Source: Actinobacteria bacterium HGW-Actinobacteria-7
GTDB lineage: Bacteria; Actinomycetota; Coriobacteriia; Anaerosomatales; PHET01
NCBI GenBank assembly: GCA_002841275.1
Contig: PHET01000004.1
Span: forward strand, 151,289 to 215,288
Length of the DNA: 64,000 nt
Direction of reading: 5' to 3'
Shown: positions 38,532 to 46,973 of the stretch, piece by piece
Layout: every line of letters begins with the position of its first letter
How positions within the stretch are numbered: position 1 is the stretch's first letter
Made by a program: the position numbers and the translations under genes
The notes under the pieces: model-generated
Database searches by the model: none
Seen by the model: only the letters and a program-made list of their open reading frames with translations
Told to the model about the DNA's origin: nothing

Positions 38532-38664
38532 AGCCGGATGTTTCGCGGCGGGGCACGCGGTGTTTCGTGCGTGTGAAGCTTGGAAGACAGGTTCATGAAC
38601 GGCGCGCGACCATCGAGGGTCGGATTGCCCGCCGAGAACGGTCACCGAGGTCTCAGAACGCAGA

Positions 38665-38691
38665 AGAAGGCGGGCTCAAGGCCCGCCTTCT
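38665..38691 (-). terminator. Terminator after the second amt-glnK pair
   Basis: AGAAGGCGGGC and GCCCGCCTTCT form a perfect 11-bp stem with a 5-nt loop, followed on the minus strand by TTCTG. It is 38 nt beyond the P-II stop. Confidence 0.75.
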
Positions 38692-38729
38692 CGTTCGAGG
38701 CTGCTTGCGGATATCGTGGAGCCGGACAG

Positions 38730-39068
38730 TTACAACGCCGTCGATCCGGTCTCACCCGTGCGGATGCGCATGACCTGTTCCACTGGGGTGACGAAGATCT
38801 TTCCGTCACCGATCCTGTCGGTACGTGCTGACTGCGAGATGACTTGGAGGCAGTCGTTCACCTCGTGGTCGTTGACCACGGCTACGATGCAGACCTTCGG
38901 CAGGAGATCTATCACGTACTCCTCGCCGCGCCACTGCTGCGTGACGCCCTTCTGGATGCCGTGTCCCTTGACTTCGGAAACGGTCAAACCGTTGTGTCCG
39001 AGTGCGATCAGCGCCTCCTTCACGGCATCAAGCCTACCGGGCCGGATGATTGCCTCGATGCGCTTCAC
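38730..39068 (-). CDS. glnK: P-II protein, GlnK type, paired with amt (second copy)
   Basis: A 112-residue P-II protein with a classical T-loop QKGVTQQWRGEEYVIDLLPK keeping the modifiable Tyr, and IGDGKIFVTPVEQVMRIRTGE at the end. It starts with GTG immediately after the amt stop, without a gap, so translation is coupled. The two GlnK-type copies each follow their own Amt, which suggests dedicated pairs. Confidence 0.93.
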   Translation of the reverse strand: MKRIEAIIRPGRLDAVKEALIALGHNGLTVSEVKGHGIQKGVTQQWRGEEYVIDLLPKVCIVAVVNDHEVNDCLQVISQSARTDRIGDGKIFVTPVEQVMRIRTGETGSTAL

Positions 39069-40724
39069 CTAGACATCACTCCCTGAAATCGCAGGATGCG
39101 GATGTGACGAACCAGTCGGAGTACTGGACAGCCCGCCTTCACCCAAGGGGCCAGCGCCAACCATGTCGGGGTAGGCCAGCACGCCCATCTCGGCGGAATC
39201 AAGGCCGCCCAGCTCATCGGCCTCAGAGGAGCGGATGCCCTGTATGGCGTCCTGGACCTTGAAGAAGATGTAGTGCATGCCGAACGCCCAAGCGAATACG
39301 GTGACCACCGCGATGCCCTGAGCGAGTAGCTGTCCGGAATCGCCATAGAACAGGCCCTTGACCGGACCGTCGACCATGTTCCAGCCAGCGCCGTACGAAC
39401 CATCGGCGAACAGGCCGAGCGCGATCATGCCCCACGCTCCGTTGACGCCGTGTACGGACACCGCGCCCACCGGGTCATCGACCTTGAGCTTGCGCTCAAC
39501 GAAGACGACCGAGCCGACGACCAGGAAGCCAGCGACCAGTCCGATGATCACCGAGGCCCACGGCGTGACGAACGCACACGGGGCGGTGATGGCCACTAGG
39601 CCGGCGAGCATGCCGTTGACAGCCATCGATGGGTCGGGCTTGCCCCACAGCTTCCAGACCAAAAACATCGCTGCAAGACATCCCGCTGAGCCGGCGAGGA
39701 TCGTGTTGGCGATGATGATGCTGAACCGGAGATCGGTCGCGGCGAGTGTACTCATGCCGTTGAAACCGAACCAGCCGAATACGAGGATGATCGTGCCCAG
39801 AATTGCCATGGGTATGTTGTGCCCCGGAAGCGCCACTGCGGTTCCGTCGGCCTTGAACTTGCCAAGTCGTGGCCCGATCACTATCGCGCCCGCAAGAGCT
39901 GCGAAACCACCGACCGCATGGACCACCGAGGATCCGGCGAAGTCCACGACTCCATGGCCGAAGCCGTAGTTTGCGCCCAGGGTGGAAAGCCAGCCGCCGC
40001 CCCATACCCACATGCCGTAGAGCGGATAGACGATGATTCCCATGAACACACCGAAGGGGAGGAACGCGCTGAACTTCCAGCGCTCGGCCATTCCACCGGT
40101 GACGATCGTGGCGGCGGTGTCCATGAACACCATCTGGAACAAGAAGAACGCGAATACACCGGGGTCATAGGTTCCGTCAGCAAGGGAGCCTAGGAAGAAT
40201 CCCTTAGTGCCTGCGAAGGCGTTCGCGCCGAACTTGACGGCCTCGCCGGTGAGTAGTCCCTCGGCTCCCGGCGCCCAGTAGAACGAGCCGAGCGAACCGA
40301 ACTGCAAAGCGAAGCCTGCCGCCCAGTAGGCCAAGGCGCCTACTGCAAAGATGACGAAGTTCGTCATCGCTACGTGGGCGGCATGCTTCGATCTGCAGAA
40401 TCCGGTTTCGACCAGCATGAATCCAGCCTGCATGAAGAAGATCAGCCCAACGCCCATGATGAGGAAGAAGAAGTTCAGGGACGTCTTGGTCGAACCCGCA
40501 TCGGCTGCGACCTCGGCCAACGTGGGGGCGCCGGCCGTGGCGGCTGTTACGGCGTTGACCCCGCCGTAGTTGCTGCCCACCGGATCGGCGTTGGCGAGCA
40601 TGGCCATGGCGAATACGGCGACAAGCGCAATCAGAACGGTGCGCACTGCAGCGCGGCGAAGAATGCGAGGCATCTGTCCCCGGGTGACGCTGAAGTCGAA
40701 TACCCGATTGATGAACTGACGCAT
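39069..40724 (-). CDS. amt: Ammonium transporter (Amt), second copy, long C-terminal tail
   Basis: An Amt of 551 residues, about 100 longer than the first copy. It has an N-terminal hydrophobic signal (ALVAVFAMAMLANA), a low-complexity stretch, then the channel with MQAGFMLVETGFCRSKH and FAGSSVVHAVGGFAALAGA. An extended hydrophilic tail is rich in Gly, Ser and His. ATG 40724 follows GGAGGTGAAGC; the upstream open frame lacks family character. The glnK-type gene abuts its stop. Confidence 0.93.
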   Translation of the reverse strand: MRQFINRVFDFSVTRGQMPRILRRAAVRTVLIALVAVFAMAMLANADPVGSNYGGVNAVTAATAGAPTLAEVAADAGSTKTSLNFFFLIMGVGLIFFMQAGFMLVETGFCRSKHAAHVAMTNFVIFAVGALAYWAAGFALQFGSLGSFYWAPGAEGLLTGEAVKFGANAFAGTKGFFLGSLADGTYDPGVFAFFLFQMVFMDTAATIVTGGMAERWKFSAFLPFGVFMGIIVYPLYGMWVWGGGWLSTLGANYGFGHGVVDFAGSSVVHAVGGFAALAGAIVIGPRLGKFKADGTAVALPGHNIPMAILGTIILVFGWFGFNGMSTLAATDLRFSIIIANTILAGSAGCLAAMFLVWKLWGKPDPSMAVNGMLAGLVAITAPCAFVTPWASVIIGLVAGFLVVGSVVFVERKLKVDDPVGAVSVHGVNGAWGMIALGLFADGSYGAGWNMVDGPVKGLFYGDSGQLLAQGIAVVTVFAWAFGMHYIFFKVQDAIQGIRSSEADELGGLDSAEMGVLAYPDMVGAGPLGEGGLSSTPTGSSHPHPAISGSDV

Positions 40725-40826
40725 GGCTTCACCTCCTAACTGTTCTAGCCCGATTGAACGGGCTGCCTGAAGGGGTTCGCCGTGCCTCGTTGAACGGCGG
40801 CGTGGGTGTGCGCAAACGCCCGCGCG

Positions 40827-40842
40827 GTCACTTGTAGGTGAC
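40827..40842. promoter_or_regulatory. Inverted repeat upstream of amt (second copy)
   Basis: GTCAC (40827-40831) and GTGAC (40838-40842) are separated by TTGTAG, about 105 nt upstream of the amt start. This is an operator-like dyad of unknown regulator. It differs from the palindrome before the first amt. Confidence 0.35.
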
Positions 40843-40966
40843 GTAATAAACACGGTGCGCCCGGCGTATTGCGAAGGTGTTTCCGTGACGCTAATTCCTT
40901 GCGAATTCCGAGTTTCCAATCAGGTACAGCCGGAGTCGGCGGGCAATGCTATACTCTCCCGCGCAC

Positions 40967-41042
40967 GGGGACGTAGCTCAGCTGGGAGAGCATCGGCTTT
41001 GCAAGCCGAGGGTCGAGGGTTCGAGCCCCTTCGTCTCCACCA
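40967..41042 (+). tRNA. tRNA-Ala (anticodon TGC)
   Basis: A 76-nt cloverleaf. Acceptor GGGGACG pairs with CGTCTCC (one G-U), the anticodon loop is TTTGCAA in stem TCGGC/GCCGA, the T-loop is GGTTCGAGCC and CCA is encoded. A TATACT at 40950-40955 is a good -10; no clear -35 is seen. Confidence 0.97.
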
Positions 41043-41051
41043 AAAACACCG

Positions 41052-41091
41052 CAGGTCAGAAGCTTATCGGGCTTCTGGCCTGTTTGTTTTT
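41052..41091 (+). terminator. Rho-independent terminator after tRNA-Ala
   Basis: A stem of CAGG(T)CAGAAGC and GCTTCTG(G)CCTG, with a T-rich tail TTTGTTTTT (41083-41091). Confidence 0.85.
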
Positions 41092-41235
41092 GGGCGCGGC
41101 TGCGAGCCTGCTGTCATTGGGAGGGGCGTTGGGAACGCGTTCATGGCCGGCTCAAGGAGCGTGTGAAAGCCTTGCGAGCTAGAATCCGAGCAAGGACGTG
41201 TTCAGCGAGGCTCTGCATTCTAGGGAGAGGCAATC

Positions 41236-41481
41236 GTGGCTGACTACACAGCACAAGACGCACAACGCGACCTTGATCTTCTGCGTGCCCAGGCGCCTGG
41301 AGAGTCGGTCGAGTATCTGGCTGAGTACATCGAACGGCTTGAGGCCCGGACCGAGGCTGCAGAACGGGTATGTCGGGCAGCAGCGGAGGTAGCCGCCCCC
41401 ACGGTGAAGCGCGATCTCATGCAGCACCGGCAGACGAGGTTCCTTCGCGAACTCGCCGAGTGGCGTGAGATGCAGAAGTAG
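41236..41481 (+). CDS. Small helical hypothetical protein
   Basis: An 81-residue protein, starting GTG with GGGAGAGG upstream. It is highly charged and probably all-helical (LLRAQAPGESVEYLAEYIERLEARTEAAERV). No domain is recognised. It is convergent with the class IV aminotransferase, 5 nt from its stop. Confidence 0.7.
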   Translation: MADYTAQDAQRDLDLLRAQAPGESVEYLAEYIERLEARTEAAERVCRAAAEVAAPTVKRDLMQHRQTRFLRELAEWREMQK

Positions 41482-41486
41482 TCGGG

Positions 41487-42320
41487 CTACCCGTAGACCC
41501 GGTCGCGGTAGAGGTGCATGAGCTTCTTGGTGACGGGGCCGGGTGCGCCGTTGCCGATCTCGTGATCGTCGAGACGCACGATAGGGACTACACCGCGCAC
41601 ACTCGAGGTAAGAAACGCCTCGTCGGCGCTCAACGCATCCTCCAGGCTCACGGCACCGTAGACAATCTCGAAGTGCCCCTTCGCGAGTTCAAGCACAAGC
41701 GAGCCGACCGTGCCCCACAGCACGCCCTTCTCGGGAGCGAGGATCTTCGAGTCGCGCACGACGTAGAAGCTGGCCGTCGCGGCTTCGGAGATGATGCCGC
41801 CGCTGTGGTACAGCACGTCGAGCGCCCCGGCCTCGTCGATACGGGGGTGGTTCTTGAGCCAGGTGAGGTAGTTGGTCGTCTTGGCCTCAGGCAGTTCTCG
41901 GCGGTGCTCATGGGTGAGCAGGGTAGCGCCGGACACGTAGAACGAAGCAGGCACGTCGAACATCTCGTGGGTGAGGATGTAGAACGTGGGCGTGGTCGGG
42001 TCGAAGTGCATGCCGTCAGGAGAGACGCCGCCGGTGAGAACCAGTCGCACCGTCGCCTCCTTGTGGCCATTCCTTCCGAGAAGATCCTCGATCGCTGTCA
42101 CGATGTCCGCGTCGGACGCGGGGACCGCGAGTCCCAACTGCGCTGCCGAGGCGCGGAAGCGCTGCAGATGCTCGGTGACCATGAACGGCACGCCGCGAAC
42201 GGTCTGAAGCAGGTCGAAGACCGCGTATCCGCGAAGCAGGCCGATATCGAAGGGCGAGATCGCGGCTTCCTGAGCCCGGAGAATCTCTCCGTTGAGGTAG
42301 ATGTGCTGGTTGTTATGCAT
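41487..42320 (-). CDS. Class IV aminotransferase (PLP; BCAT/D-amino-acid/ADC-lyase family)
   Basis: A 277-residue fold-type IV PLP enzyme. The N-terminal IYLNGE and GYAVFDLLQTVRGVPF motifs and the catalytic lysine context PEAKTTNYLTWLKN are clear, as is GGIISEAATASFYVV, which binds the PLP phosphate. Whether it acts on branched-chain, D-amino acids or aminodeoxychorismate cannot be settled by eye. ATG 42320 is chosen because it yields a normal N-terminus; the open frame extends far upstream without motif support. Confidence 0.88.
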   Translation of the reverse strand: MHNNQHIYLNGEILRAQEAAISPFDIGLLRGYAVFDLLQTVRGVPFMVTEHLQRFRASAAQLGLAVPASDADIVTAIEDLLGRNGHKEATVRLVLTGGVSPDGMHFDPTTPTFYILTHEMFDVPASFYVSGATLLTHEHRRELPEAKTTNYLTWLKNHPRIDEAGALDVLYHSGGIISEAATASFYVVRDSKILAPEKGVLWGTVGSLVLELAKGHFEIVYGAVSLEDALSADEAFLTSSVRGVVPIVRLDDHEIGNGAPGPVTKKLMHLYRDRVYG

Positions 42321-42440
42321 GCCCACAGTTCTACCACAACGGCGCTTCGGCAGCGCAACCGTTCGTTGGCGGCGAACACGGGGAATAGACTGGCCAGAAC
42401 TGCGATTCGGGGCCGTGCCTGCGACAGAGGAGGATGTGCC

Positions 42441-42797
42441 GTGGATATCCACAATGACCTTCCGCAGGAACCCACGCACGCGACCGACGCCGTCAAGCGC
42501 GATGGAGGTGTGTTCGTGCAGGCAGAAACTCGAGATACACCGCCGGACGATGAAGGCAGAGACATCGACCTGGGTGAGGATCTTGATCCTCAGTTGTGGG
42601 GGGTTCAGCGTGCTCTGATCGAGGAGGACGTCGAGGAGGGCATCAAGTTGGACGGATTCGACGAGGACGCCATCCCACATATTCTGGACGCGATGGGCGA
42701 CGACGCAGCCGAGTCGTTGCAAGACGCGCCGGGCGGTACCAGCGCTACGGGAAGCGTGAGTGCGCCCGATCACGGGGGATTTCCCGAGCGCGACTGA
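42441..42797 (+). CDS. Acidic hypothetical protein (DUF5709-like)
   Basis: A 118-residue, strongly acidic protein (many Asp and Glu). It starts at GTG 42441 with GAGGAGG upstream. The patterns DLGEDLDPQLWGVQRALIEED and the ending HGGFPERD resemble DUF5709-type actinobacterial proteins, but I am not certain. No TM segment or catalytic motif is seen. It precedes the KimA-like permease by 110 nt in the same direction. Confidence 0.6.
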   Translation: MDIHNDLPQEPTHATDAVKRDGGVFVQAETRDTPPDDEGRDIDLGEDLDPQLWGVQRALIEEDVEEGIKLDGFDEDAIPHILDAMGDDAAESLQDAPGGTSATGSVSAPDHGGFPERD

Positions 42798-42907
42798 CCG
42801 TCGGAATGAACGCGCATTGGATTGTGAGTCTAGCGGGGAGAGGCGGCAAGGCGTAGGCTGACCGTTCGAAGGCGCCCGCTCGGGTGCATGCCTACGCGGG
42901 AGTAACA

Positions 42908-44794
42908 ATGCCAGGTCTGAAGCGTTTCGTTCTGGGTCACGCGATGCACAACCAAGAGGTTCAGCATCAGCGCCTGAGTAACCCTATCGCACTGGCGGTG
43001 TTCTCCAGTGATGCTTTGTCATCGACCGCCTATGCGACCGGGGAGATCCTGCTGGTTCTAGCCGTCGCCGGTTCTGCTGTGCTCAAGCTGACGATCCCCA
43101 TCGCGATGGGGATCGCTTTGTTGCTGGTCATTGTCGTCGCGTCCTATCGACAGACCATCAAGGCATATCCCATGGGCGGCGGTTCATATCGAGTCGCCAG
43201 TGATAACCTCGGCACGTTTGCCGGACTCACGGCAGGGGCGTCGCTGCTCGTCGACTACGTGTTGACGGTAGCCGTTTCCGTGTCCGCAGGTGTGGCCGCA
43301 ATCACCTCTGCGGCACCGGCACTGTCCAGTTGGCGCGTGCCCATCGCGCTAGGACTGATGGGTATCGTTGCCGTCGCGAACCTCAGAGGGGTAAAGGAGT
43401 CCGGTGCGGTATTTGCGGTTCCCACCTACGGTTTTGTGGTCCTTATCGTCACGCTCGTGGTGACAGGGCTGTACCGATGGTTGACCCAAGGAGCTGCAGC
43501 GATCGCGATTCCGGTGAGCGAGTCCCTTGTCGCCACGGCGCCACTCACGATGTTCTTGGTGATGAAGGCGTTCGCTTCGGGGTGCGCGGCGATGACCGGT
43601 GTCGAGGCGATCGCCGATGGCGTCGCCGTCTTCCGGGAGCCCACGGCCAAGAATGCACGAACCACCATCACGTGGATGGCCGGGATTCTCCTCTTCCTGT
43701 TCATGGGGCTTTCGGTACTGGCGATAGTCGCGGGCGTCCAGCCGACCGAGGAGACCGTGATCAGCCAGCTGGCACGGGTTCTGTTCGGAAGTGGCGTAGC
43801 CTACTGGCTCGTCACGGTCTTCACGACGGCGATTCTTGTGGTTGCAGCCAATACCGCCTACGCGGACTTCCCCCGGCTGTCATCGTTTCTTGCGGCCGAC
43901 GACTTCCTGCCCCACCAGATGCGGGACTTGGGCCATCGGGCCGTGTTCAGCAACGGGATTCTGCTGCTCACCGCCGCAGCTGCGATGCTCATCGTGATCT
44001 TTGGCGGCCAGACCAGCCGATTGATTCCCCTCTACGCGCTCGGGGTGTTCACATCTTTCACCCTCTCACAGGCGGGCATGGTCATTCACCACATGCGGGA
44101 GCGCGAGCCCCGATGGAAGGTCGCTGCGGTCATCAACGGGTTTGGCGCCTGTGTGACAGGCGTGGTGCTGGCGGTCGTCGTGTACTCCAAGTTCGCGGAC
44201 GGTGCTTGGATCGTCGTACTGTTGATTCCTACGATTATCGCGTACTTCCTGTGGGTGCGGCGCCGGTATGACTTCGTGCGCGAGGAACTGCGTTTGCGTC
44301 CGGAGGACCTGACGGACCTGAACTGGCAGTCGTACAACCGCATGCACAATCATGTGATCGTGCTGGTCAAGAACATAGATCGACGGATCATTCGCGCGAT
44401 CCAGTACGCCAAGAGCCTGCGTGCTGACCGCATGGAAGCACTGTACGTGGATATCGCCGGGGACGGTGCAAGCATGCGCGCGCGCTGGGACGAAGCCGAC
44501 TTCGGAGTCAAACTCACGGTGATCGAGTCCCCGTATCGCGAGATCGTGCGCCCGATCGTCGATTACGTCCGGGCGGTCCCGAGGCCGACTGACGACCACG
44601 TGGTGACGGTGATCATGCCCGAATATGCGCCCGAGAACATCGCCGATAACATCCTGCACGATCAGACGTCGCTGTTCCTCAAGACGTCGTTGTTCAGCAC
44701 GCCGGGCGTCATCGTCACCGATGTTCCCTATCGGACATCAGACGGTGCTGACGTCACGAAGCGCGCAGCACAACCTAGCGCGCCGGCCCGCTGA
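42908..44794 (+). CDS. KimA-like APC-family permease (putative K+ importer)
   Basis: A 628-residue APC-superfamily transporter. The N-terminal pattern (KRFVLG, HQRLSNPIALAVFSSDALSSTAYATGEILL) matches the KimA/YdaO group, in which Bacillus KimA imports potassium. About 12 TM helices are followed by a C-terminal cytosolic domain (from about residue 460). ATG 42908 has GGGAG upstream. The next two genes, on the opposite strand, are RCK/TrkA-like regulators of ion transport; their last gene overlaps this one by 20 bp at the stops. Amino-acid transport is the other possibility. Confidence 0.8.
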   Translation: MPGLKRFVLGHAMHNQEVQHQRLSNPIALAVFSSDALSSTAYATGEILLVLAVAGSAVLKLTIPIAMGIALLLVIVVASYRQTIKAYPMGGGSYRVASDNLGTFAGLTAGASLLVDYVLTVAVSVSAGVAAITSAAPALSSWRVPIALGLMGIVAVANLRGVKESGAVFAVPTYGFVVLIVTLVVTGLYRWLTQGAAAIAIPVSESLVATAPLTMFLVMKAFASGCAAMTGVEAIADGVAVFREPTAKNARTTITWMAGILLFLFMGLSVLAIVAGVQPTEETVISQLARVLFGSGVAYWLVTVFTTAILVVAANTAYADFPRLSSFLAADDFLPHQMRDLGHRAVFSNGILLLTAAAAMLIVIFGGQTSRLIPLYALGVFTSFTLSQAGMVIHHMREREPRWKVAAVINGFGACVTGVVLAVVVYSKFADGAWIVVLLIPTIIAYFLWVRRRYDFVREELRLRPEDLTDLNWQSYNRMHNHVIVLVKNIDRRIIRAIQYAKSLRADRMEALYVDIAGDGASMRARWDEADFGVKLTVIESPYREIVRPIVDYVRAVPRPTDDHVVTVIMPEYAPENIADNILHDQTSLFLKTSLFSTPGVIVTDVPYRTSDGADVTKRAAQPSAPAR

Positions 44795-45452
44795 TCCCGA
44801 AAGCATCGTGGATCGCACACTCTTCAAGCGAGCCTTCGACCAACAACAGCAACTGATCGCCAGCCACGAGCACGGTATTGCCGCGTGCTGCCTGAACGTA
44901 TCCCTCGCGTGCGAGGATGGCCATGACGGTCACATTGGCGGGCATGGGCACATCCATGAGCTTGCGGCCTACTGATGTGGCGTTGTTTGGCAGTGTGAGC
45001 TCTTCGACCGACACACCGTCGGACTGCAACTTGAGCAGGGTGGCCAGATCGCCCAGGCCCAGCTGCTTTTCGATGAGTCCTCGCATGATCGCCGAGGAGG
45101 ACACCGCGACATCGACGCCCCATTCGCGGTCGAACAGCCACTCGTTCTGGGGGTGGTTTACGCGCGCGAATACGGATCCCACTCGGAAGCTCTTGGCCAG
45201 CATGGCAACAACAAGGTTGTCTTCGTCATCACCGGTCACCGCGACTACGAGGTCGCTACCTTCAACACCCGCCGTCTCGAGGACCTCGATCTCGCAAGCA
45301 TCGCCACGAAATACGGTGGTCTGCGGAACCATCGAGCGGACGCGCTCGACCTGGTCCTGACGCTGATCGATGATCGTCACTTCATGTTCGTCTGCAAGGG
45401 AATCCGCTAGATAGGTGCCAGTCTTCCCTGCGCCAACGACGATGATCTTCAT
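44775..45452 (-). CDS. TrkA-family K+ regulator (RCK), second of a pair (CeoC-like)
   Basis: A 225-residue protein with an N-terminal NAD-binding TrkA-N domain (GAGKTGTYLA, VTGDDEDNLV) and a C-terminal TrkA-C domain. It overlaps the upstream RCK gene (ATGA) and convergently overlaps the KimA-like gene. Paired single-RCK proteins are CeoB/CeoC in mycobacteria, where they occur beside an APC permease. Confidence 0.9.
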   Translation of the reverse strand: MKIIVVGAGKTGTYLADSLADEHEVTIIDQRQDQVERVRSMVPQTTVFRGDACEIEVLETAGVEGSDLVVAVTGDDEDNLVVAMLAKSFRVGSVFARVNHPQNEWLFDREWGVDVAVSSSAIMRGLIEKQLGLGDLATLLKLQSDGVSVEELTLPNNATSVGRKLMDVPMPANVTVMAILAREGYVQAARGNTVLVAGDQLLLLVEGSLEECAIHDAFGISGPAR

Positions 45453-46114
45453 TCGGCACCTCCCTCGCCTAGGCCCAGAGACTGCCTCAGCTCACTGATG
45501 GACTGGCGAGTGGCCGTGACGTACAGCCTGTCGGTCTCTGCGATGACCGTATCGGCATCGGGCAGACGCGCTGCACCATCTCGGACTAGAACGGTTACGC
45601 GGAAGCGATCGGGTTCTTCGAACTCACCGACGGTCTTTCCTGCGATGGCTGCAGTCACCAGTGCCTGCACGGTGACGACCTCGCCCCCGCCGAAGATCCG
45701 CTCAGTGGGGACTTCGGGCTCAAGAATCATGGTGAGAAGCTTGCGGCCCGCCCAACGAACGCTCGAGATGGTTGGGATGCCAAAGTGCTCGTAGAGATTG
45801 GCTCGGCGTGGATCGAAGATGCGGGCGACGACGGTTTCGACTCCGAATCTCTCACGTGCGACCCGCGCCGAAACGATGTTGCTGTTGTCTCCCGCGGTGA
45901 CCGCCGCGAATGCACTTGCTTTCTCGATGCCGGCCTTGATCAGCGTATCGCGGTCGAACACCTCGCCGGTAAGCTTGCGCCCGCGGATCTCCTCGCCGTA
46001 CTCCGCGAACACTGCCGGGTTGCGATCGATCACTCCGACGGTGTGGCCCTCCGACTCAAGCATGTGGGCGAGATACCGCCCTACTCGGCCGAAACCTCCG
46101 ATGACGACGTGCAT
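45449..46114 (-). CDS. TrkA-family K+ regulator (RCK), first of a pair (CeoB-like)
   Basis: A 221-residue TrkA-N/TrkA-C protein. The Rossmann motif is GGFGRVGRYLA, and the contact segment is VTAGDNSNIV. Start ATG follows GGAGG. Two RCK genes in tandem, reading into each other, are typical of actinobacterial K+ control. The partner is probably the KimA-like permease next door. Confidence 0.9.
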   Translation of the reverse strand: MHVVIGGFGRVGRYLAHMLESEGHTVGVIDRNPAVFAEYGEEIRGRKLTGEVFDRDTLIKAGIEKASAFAAVTAGDNSNIVSARVARERFGVETVVARIFDPRRANLYEHFGIPTISSVRWAGRKLLTMILEPEVPTERIFGGGEVVTVQALVTAAIAGKTVGEFEEPDRFRVTVLVRDGAARLPDADTVIAETDRLYVTATRQSISELRQSLGLGEGGAE

Positions 46115-46262
46115 GAGATCCTCCAGGTGAGCAGCAAAGCGCGGTCGCGCTCTGCCATGCTAGTACCACATCTTCCGCAGCGCCACATACTAGGGCCATG
46201 AGCTGCAATGCGCGACTGTCCGCGTGTACCATGAGGTACTTGGTCACAGCGAGGGGAGCACC

Positions 46263-46973
46263 ATGCGCGTTCACGCGATCTGTAACGTGCCCTACGAGGG
46301 CCCCGCACTCATCGGCGAATGGGCGTCACAACGAGGCCACACGCTCACCCAGGCACTTGCGCTCGAGGGCGAGTTCCCTCCACTCGACCAGACGGATCTG
46401 CTCGTTGTGATGGGCGGCCCCATGGACGCCGACGACGAGGCCGCCAGCCCCTGGCTCGTTGCGGAGAAGACCTATGTGCGGCAGGCGATCGATGCGCACA
46501 TTCCGGTTCTGGGTGTGTGTCTGGGGGCACAGATCATCGCAGAGGTCCTTGGCGGGAAGATCCGGCGTGCCGAGCAGCCCGAGATCGGCTGGTTCCCGGT
46601 GGGTCTGACCCCGCACGGATGCTCAGAGCCGCTGTTCGCCCTATGGCCCGCTACCTTCATCGCCGCCCACTGGCACTACGACACCTTCGACCTGCCCGAT
46701 GGGTTGCAACCGGCGCTCTCGAGCAACGCCACTGCGAACCAGGCGTTCGTCTTCGGTGATCGAGTGGTCGGCCTGCAATTCCATCTGGAGTGGACGGCCG
46801 AAGCGGTGGCTGCGCTCGTTGAGAACACGGATGGGGAATGGCCAGACGGGCTCTACGTTACCGACGTCGCAACGATGATCGATGACGCCCCGCTGTTCGT
46901 CCCGGTTCCTGCCACCCTGCTCTTCGAGCTGCTGGATTCCCTTGCGGAGAAGGTGTCAGGAAACGCGTCATGA
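46263..46973 (+). CDS. Class I glutamine amidotransferase
   Basis: A 236-residue class I GATase-like protein with the nucleophile Cys86 in GVCLGAQ and the acid/base pair His174 and Glu176 in LQFHLEW. GMP-synthase-like GATases share this arrangement; no synthetase partner is adjacent, so it may act on a gamma-glutamyl compound. ATG 46263 follows GAGGGGAGC. Its stop overlaps the ATG of an ABC ATPase (ATGA). Confidence 0.9.
   Translation: MRVHAICNVPYEGPALIGEWASQRGHTLTQALALEGEFPPLDQTDLLVVMGGPMDADDEAASPWLVAEKTYVRQAIDAHIPVLGVCLGAQIIAEVLGGKIRRAEQPEIGWFPVGLTPHGCSEPLFALWPATFIAAHWHYDTFDLPDGLQPALSSNATANQAFVFGDRVVGLQFHLEWTAEAVAALVENTDGEWPDGLYVTDVATMIDDAPLFVPVPATLLFELLDSLAEKVSGNAS

Noticed and set aside
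41514..42440. Upstream part of the frame that contains the small acidic gene at 42441
   Set aside because: It is antisense to the class IV aminotransferase; the Shine-Dalgarno and GTG at 42441 define a short gene instead.
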